Shown here piece by piece: positions 5,865 to 7,029 of a stretch of DNA of 7,029 bases (position 1 is its first letter; each line of letters starts with the position of its first letter). The stretch covers positions 1 to 7,029 of the forward strand of contig JACCSI010000198.1 in the NCBI GenBank assembly GCA_013813075.1, in the 5' to 3' direction. This stretch comes from Acidobacteriota bacterium (GTDB taxonomy: Bacteria > Acidobacteriota > Vicinamibacteria > Vicinamibacterales > UBA2999). The notes under the pieces were generated by a model. The model worked only from the letters and a program-made list of their open reading frames with translations, was not told the DNA's origin and searched no databases. The translations under genes and the position numbers were made by a program.

Positions 5865-6914
5865 CTAGCCCACCCCACTGATTTCTACCCACGGTTTGGG
5901 GATGAACAGCTGCTCGTACAGGCTGACGGCGTAACGGTCAGTCATGCCTGCGACGAAGTCCTGGGCGGCGATATCGAGGCCCTCGCCCTCGACCGTTCTG
6001 GTATCCAGGTAGTCGCGAGGCCGCTGCCGAACCTTGTCCCAGAGGCCCCCGAGAATGCCTTCGGCCTTGGCAAACTCCGCCGTCGCGACCTCATTTTCGT
6101 AAACCGATGCAAACAGAAATGTGCGAAGGGCAAGCGTCGCCGCGAGAATTTCGTCGGTCATCCGGACTTCGGTGAGTCCTCCCGCCAGCGTTTCGTGGAC
6201 CACATCGCTGACCATCGTCCCGATCCGCTTCGACGACGTCCGCCCGAGCGTTTTTCCCAAGCCGTCGGGCAGCTGCTCCGGGCGCAGCACGCCTGCCCGT
6301 ACCGCATCGTCGAAGTCGTGATTGACGTATGCAATGATGTCCGCGACACGAGCGACCTGGCCTTCGATGGTCGACGCGCGGTGTTCGGCCGGCGCGCCGA
6401 CCGGCAAGCCGTCTTTCCCCTTGGAGTGACGGGCGATACCGTCACGCACCTCCCACGTGAGATTGAGGCCGTGTCGGTCGTTTTCGAGGACGTCGACAAT
6501 CCGCAGGCTCTGCTCGTAGTGATTGAACCCGCCCGGCACCAGGGCGCTCAGCACGCGTTCACCCGCGTGACCGAACGGCGTGTGGCCGAGATCGTGGCCC
6601 AACGCAATGGCCTCCGTGAGCTCTTCGTGCAGCCGCAACACCTTGGCGATGGTCCGGGCAATTTGAGCGACTTCGAGTGTGTGTGTGAGCCGCGTGCGGT
6701 AGTGATCCCCGGCTGGCGAAAAGAACACCTGCGTTTTGTGCTTCAAGCGCCTGAAAGCCTTGGTGTGGATGACGCGGTCACGGTCGCGCTGAAACGACGG
6801 CCGGATCGGATCTTCCGGCTCGGGCCGTAAACGGCCCTTGCTGTCGGCACTCTTCGACGCCGCGGTTGCCAGAATCTCGTGTTCGCGACGTTCCAGCTCT
6901 TCGCGGATAGTCAT
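5865..6914 (-). CDS. dgt: dNTP triphosphohydrolase, type 2 (dGTPase-like)
   Basis: This is an HD-domain phosphohydrolase of the deoxyguanosinetriphosphate triphosphohydrolase-like family, which removes triphosphate from dNTPs to give deoxynucleosides and so affects dNTP pools. The 349-residue length is that of the shorter type-2 group rather than of E. coli Dgt (about 505 residues). The metal-binding HD set is visible: His78 (in RTRLTHTLEV), His107-Asp108 (in GHDLGHTPFGHAGE) and Asp192 (in ADIIAYVNHD). KAFRRLKHKTQVF (52-64) and NHYEQSLRIV (131-140) are also family hallmarks. Substrate preference within the dNTPs cannot be read from sequence. The start is ATG at 6914-6912, with no good Shine-Dalgarno. 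It stops 65 nt before yceD and is not part of the E. coli version of this operon; it may be transcribed separately. Confidence 0.94.
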   Translation of the reverse strand: MTIREELERREHEILATAASKSADSKGRLRPEPEDPIRPSFQRDRDRVIHTKAFRRLKHKTQVFFSPAGDHYRTRLTHTLEVAQIARTIAKVLRLHEELTEAIALGHDLGHTPFGHAGERVLSALVPGGFNHYEQSLRIVDVLENDRHGLNLTWEVRDGIARHSKGKDGLPVGAPAEHRASTIEGQVARVADIIAYVNHDFDDAVRAGVLRPEQLPDGLGKTLGRTSSKRIGTMVSDVVHETLAGGLTEVRMTDEILAATLALRTFLFASVYENEVATAEFAKAEGILGGLWDKVRQRPRDYLDTRTVEGEGLDIAAQDFVAGMTDRYAVSLYEQLFIPKPWVEISGVG

Positions 6915-6926
6915 GGGGCGCTTCGA

Positions 6927-6935
6927 ATTATCTCA
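6927..6935 (-). promoter_or_regulatory. Weak candidate extended -10 for dgt
   Basis: The coding strand has TGAGATAAT: a TGn extension followed by GATAAT, which matches TATAAT at five of six positions. It lies 12 nt before the dgt ATG, so a transcript would have a leader of only about five bases, or be nearly leaderless, agreeing with the lack of a Shine-Dalgarno. No -35 match is present. Chance occurrence is quite possible. Confidence 0.25.
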
Positions 6936-6945
6936 AAGTTGCGGT

Positions 6946-7029
6946 TCACCCGCCGGACGCGGCGAGCGACGGCGCGGGGTTGTTCAGCGTCGTCACCAGC
7001 ACCGCCAGGGCTGCAGAGAACGATTGGAC
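6946..7029 (-). CDS. C-terminal end of an unidentified upstream protein (cut by right edge)
   Basis: The minus strand is open from the window edge to a TGA at 6948-6946, giving 27 residues that end ALAVLVTTLNNPAPSLAASGG. Nearly all codons (24 of 27) end in G or C, like the neighbouring genes, so this frame looks coding. It would end 31 nt before dgt. The fragment is too short to assign to a family. A second minus frame is also open from the edge and would end with a TGA overlapping the dgt ATG, but its third positions are less G/C-biased, so it is less likely. Confidence 0.4.
   Translation of the reverse strand, partial: VQSFSAALAVLVTTLNNPAPSLAASGG

Noticed and set aside
6195..6830. Plus-strand open frame of 211 codons
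   Set aside because: It is antisense to dgt, whose HD motif and family hallmarks are complete.

Overview
The window is a compact, GC-rich bacterial chromosome segment in which every convincing gene lies on the minus strand, so the biological order runs from right to left. It is the widely conserved ribosomal-protein / phospholipid / fatty-acid-synthesis block. In transcription order it reads: tail of an unidentified gene (cut by the right edge), a type-2 dNTP triphosphohydrolase (dgt family), the DUF177/YceD protein, ribosomal protein bL32 (rpmF), acyl-ACP:phosphate acyltransferase (plsX), malonyl-CoA:ACP transacylase (fabD), 3-oxoacyl-ACP reductase (fabG), acyl carrier protein (acpP), beta-ketoacyl-ACP synthase II (fabF), and the start of the electron transfer flavoprotein beta subunit (etfB, cut by the left edge).

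The genes work as one pathway. FabD loads malonate onto the ACP made by acpP, FabF condenses malonyl-ACP with the growing chain, FabG reduces the 3-keto product, and PlsX passes finished acyl chains from ACP to phosphate for phospholipid synthesis. yceD-rpmF at the head ties the block to ribosome production, as in E. coli and many other bacteria. Packing is tight: yceD/rpmF overlap by 8 nt, and plsX/fabD and fabD/fabG by 4 nt each. The wider spacers are rpmF-plsX (132 nt, holding a degenerate 14-bp-period repeat), fabG-acpP (87 nt, AT-rich near acpP), dgt-yceD (65 nt, with a perfect TATAAT -10 and a small GC hairpin), fabF-etfB (65 nt) and acpP-fabF (39 nt). No spacer exceeds 300 nt. No tRNA, rRNA, CRISPR array, insertion sequence or clear rho-independent terminator was seen.

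The main departure from the textbook order is the absence of fabH, which normally sits between plsX and fabD; here those two genes overlap directly. The presence of etfB after fabF and dgt before yceD is also not the E. coli arrangement. High GC, strong G/C preference at third codon positions, a four-cysteine L32 and this gene order would fit a soil-type lineage such as Acidobacteriota, but that is only an impression from protein style and cannot be proved here. I see housekeeping genes and no evidence of a novel defence, mobile or biosynthetic system; the points worth a second look are structural.
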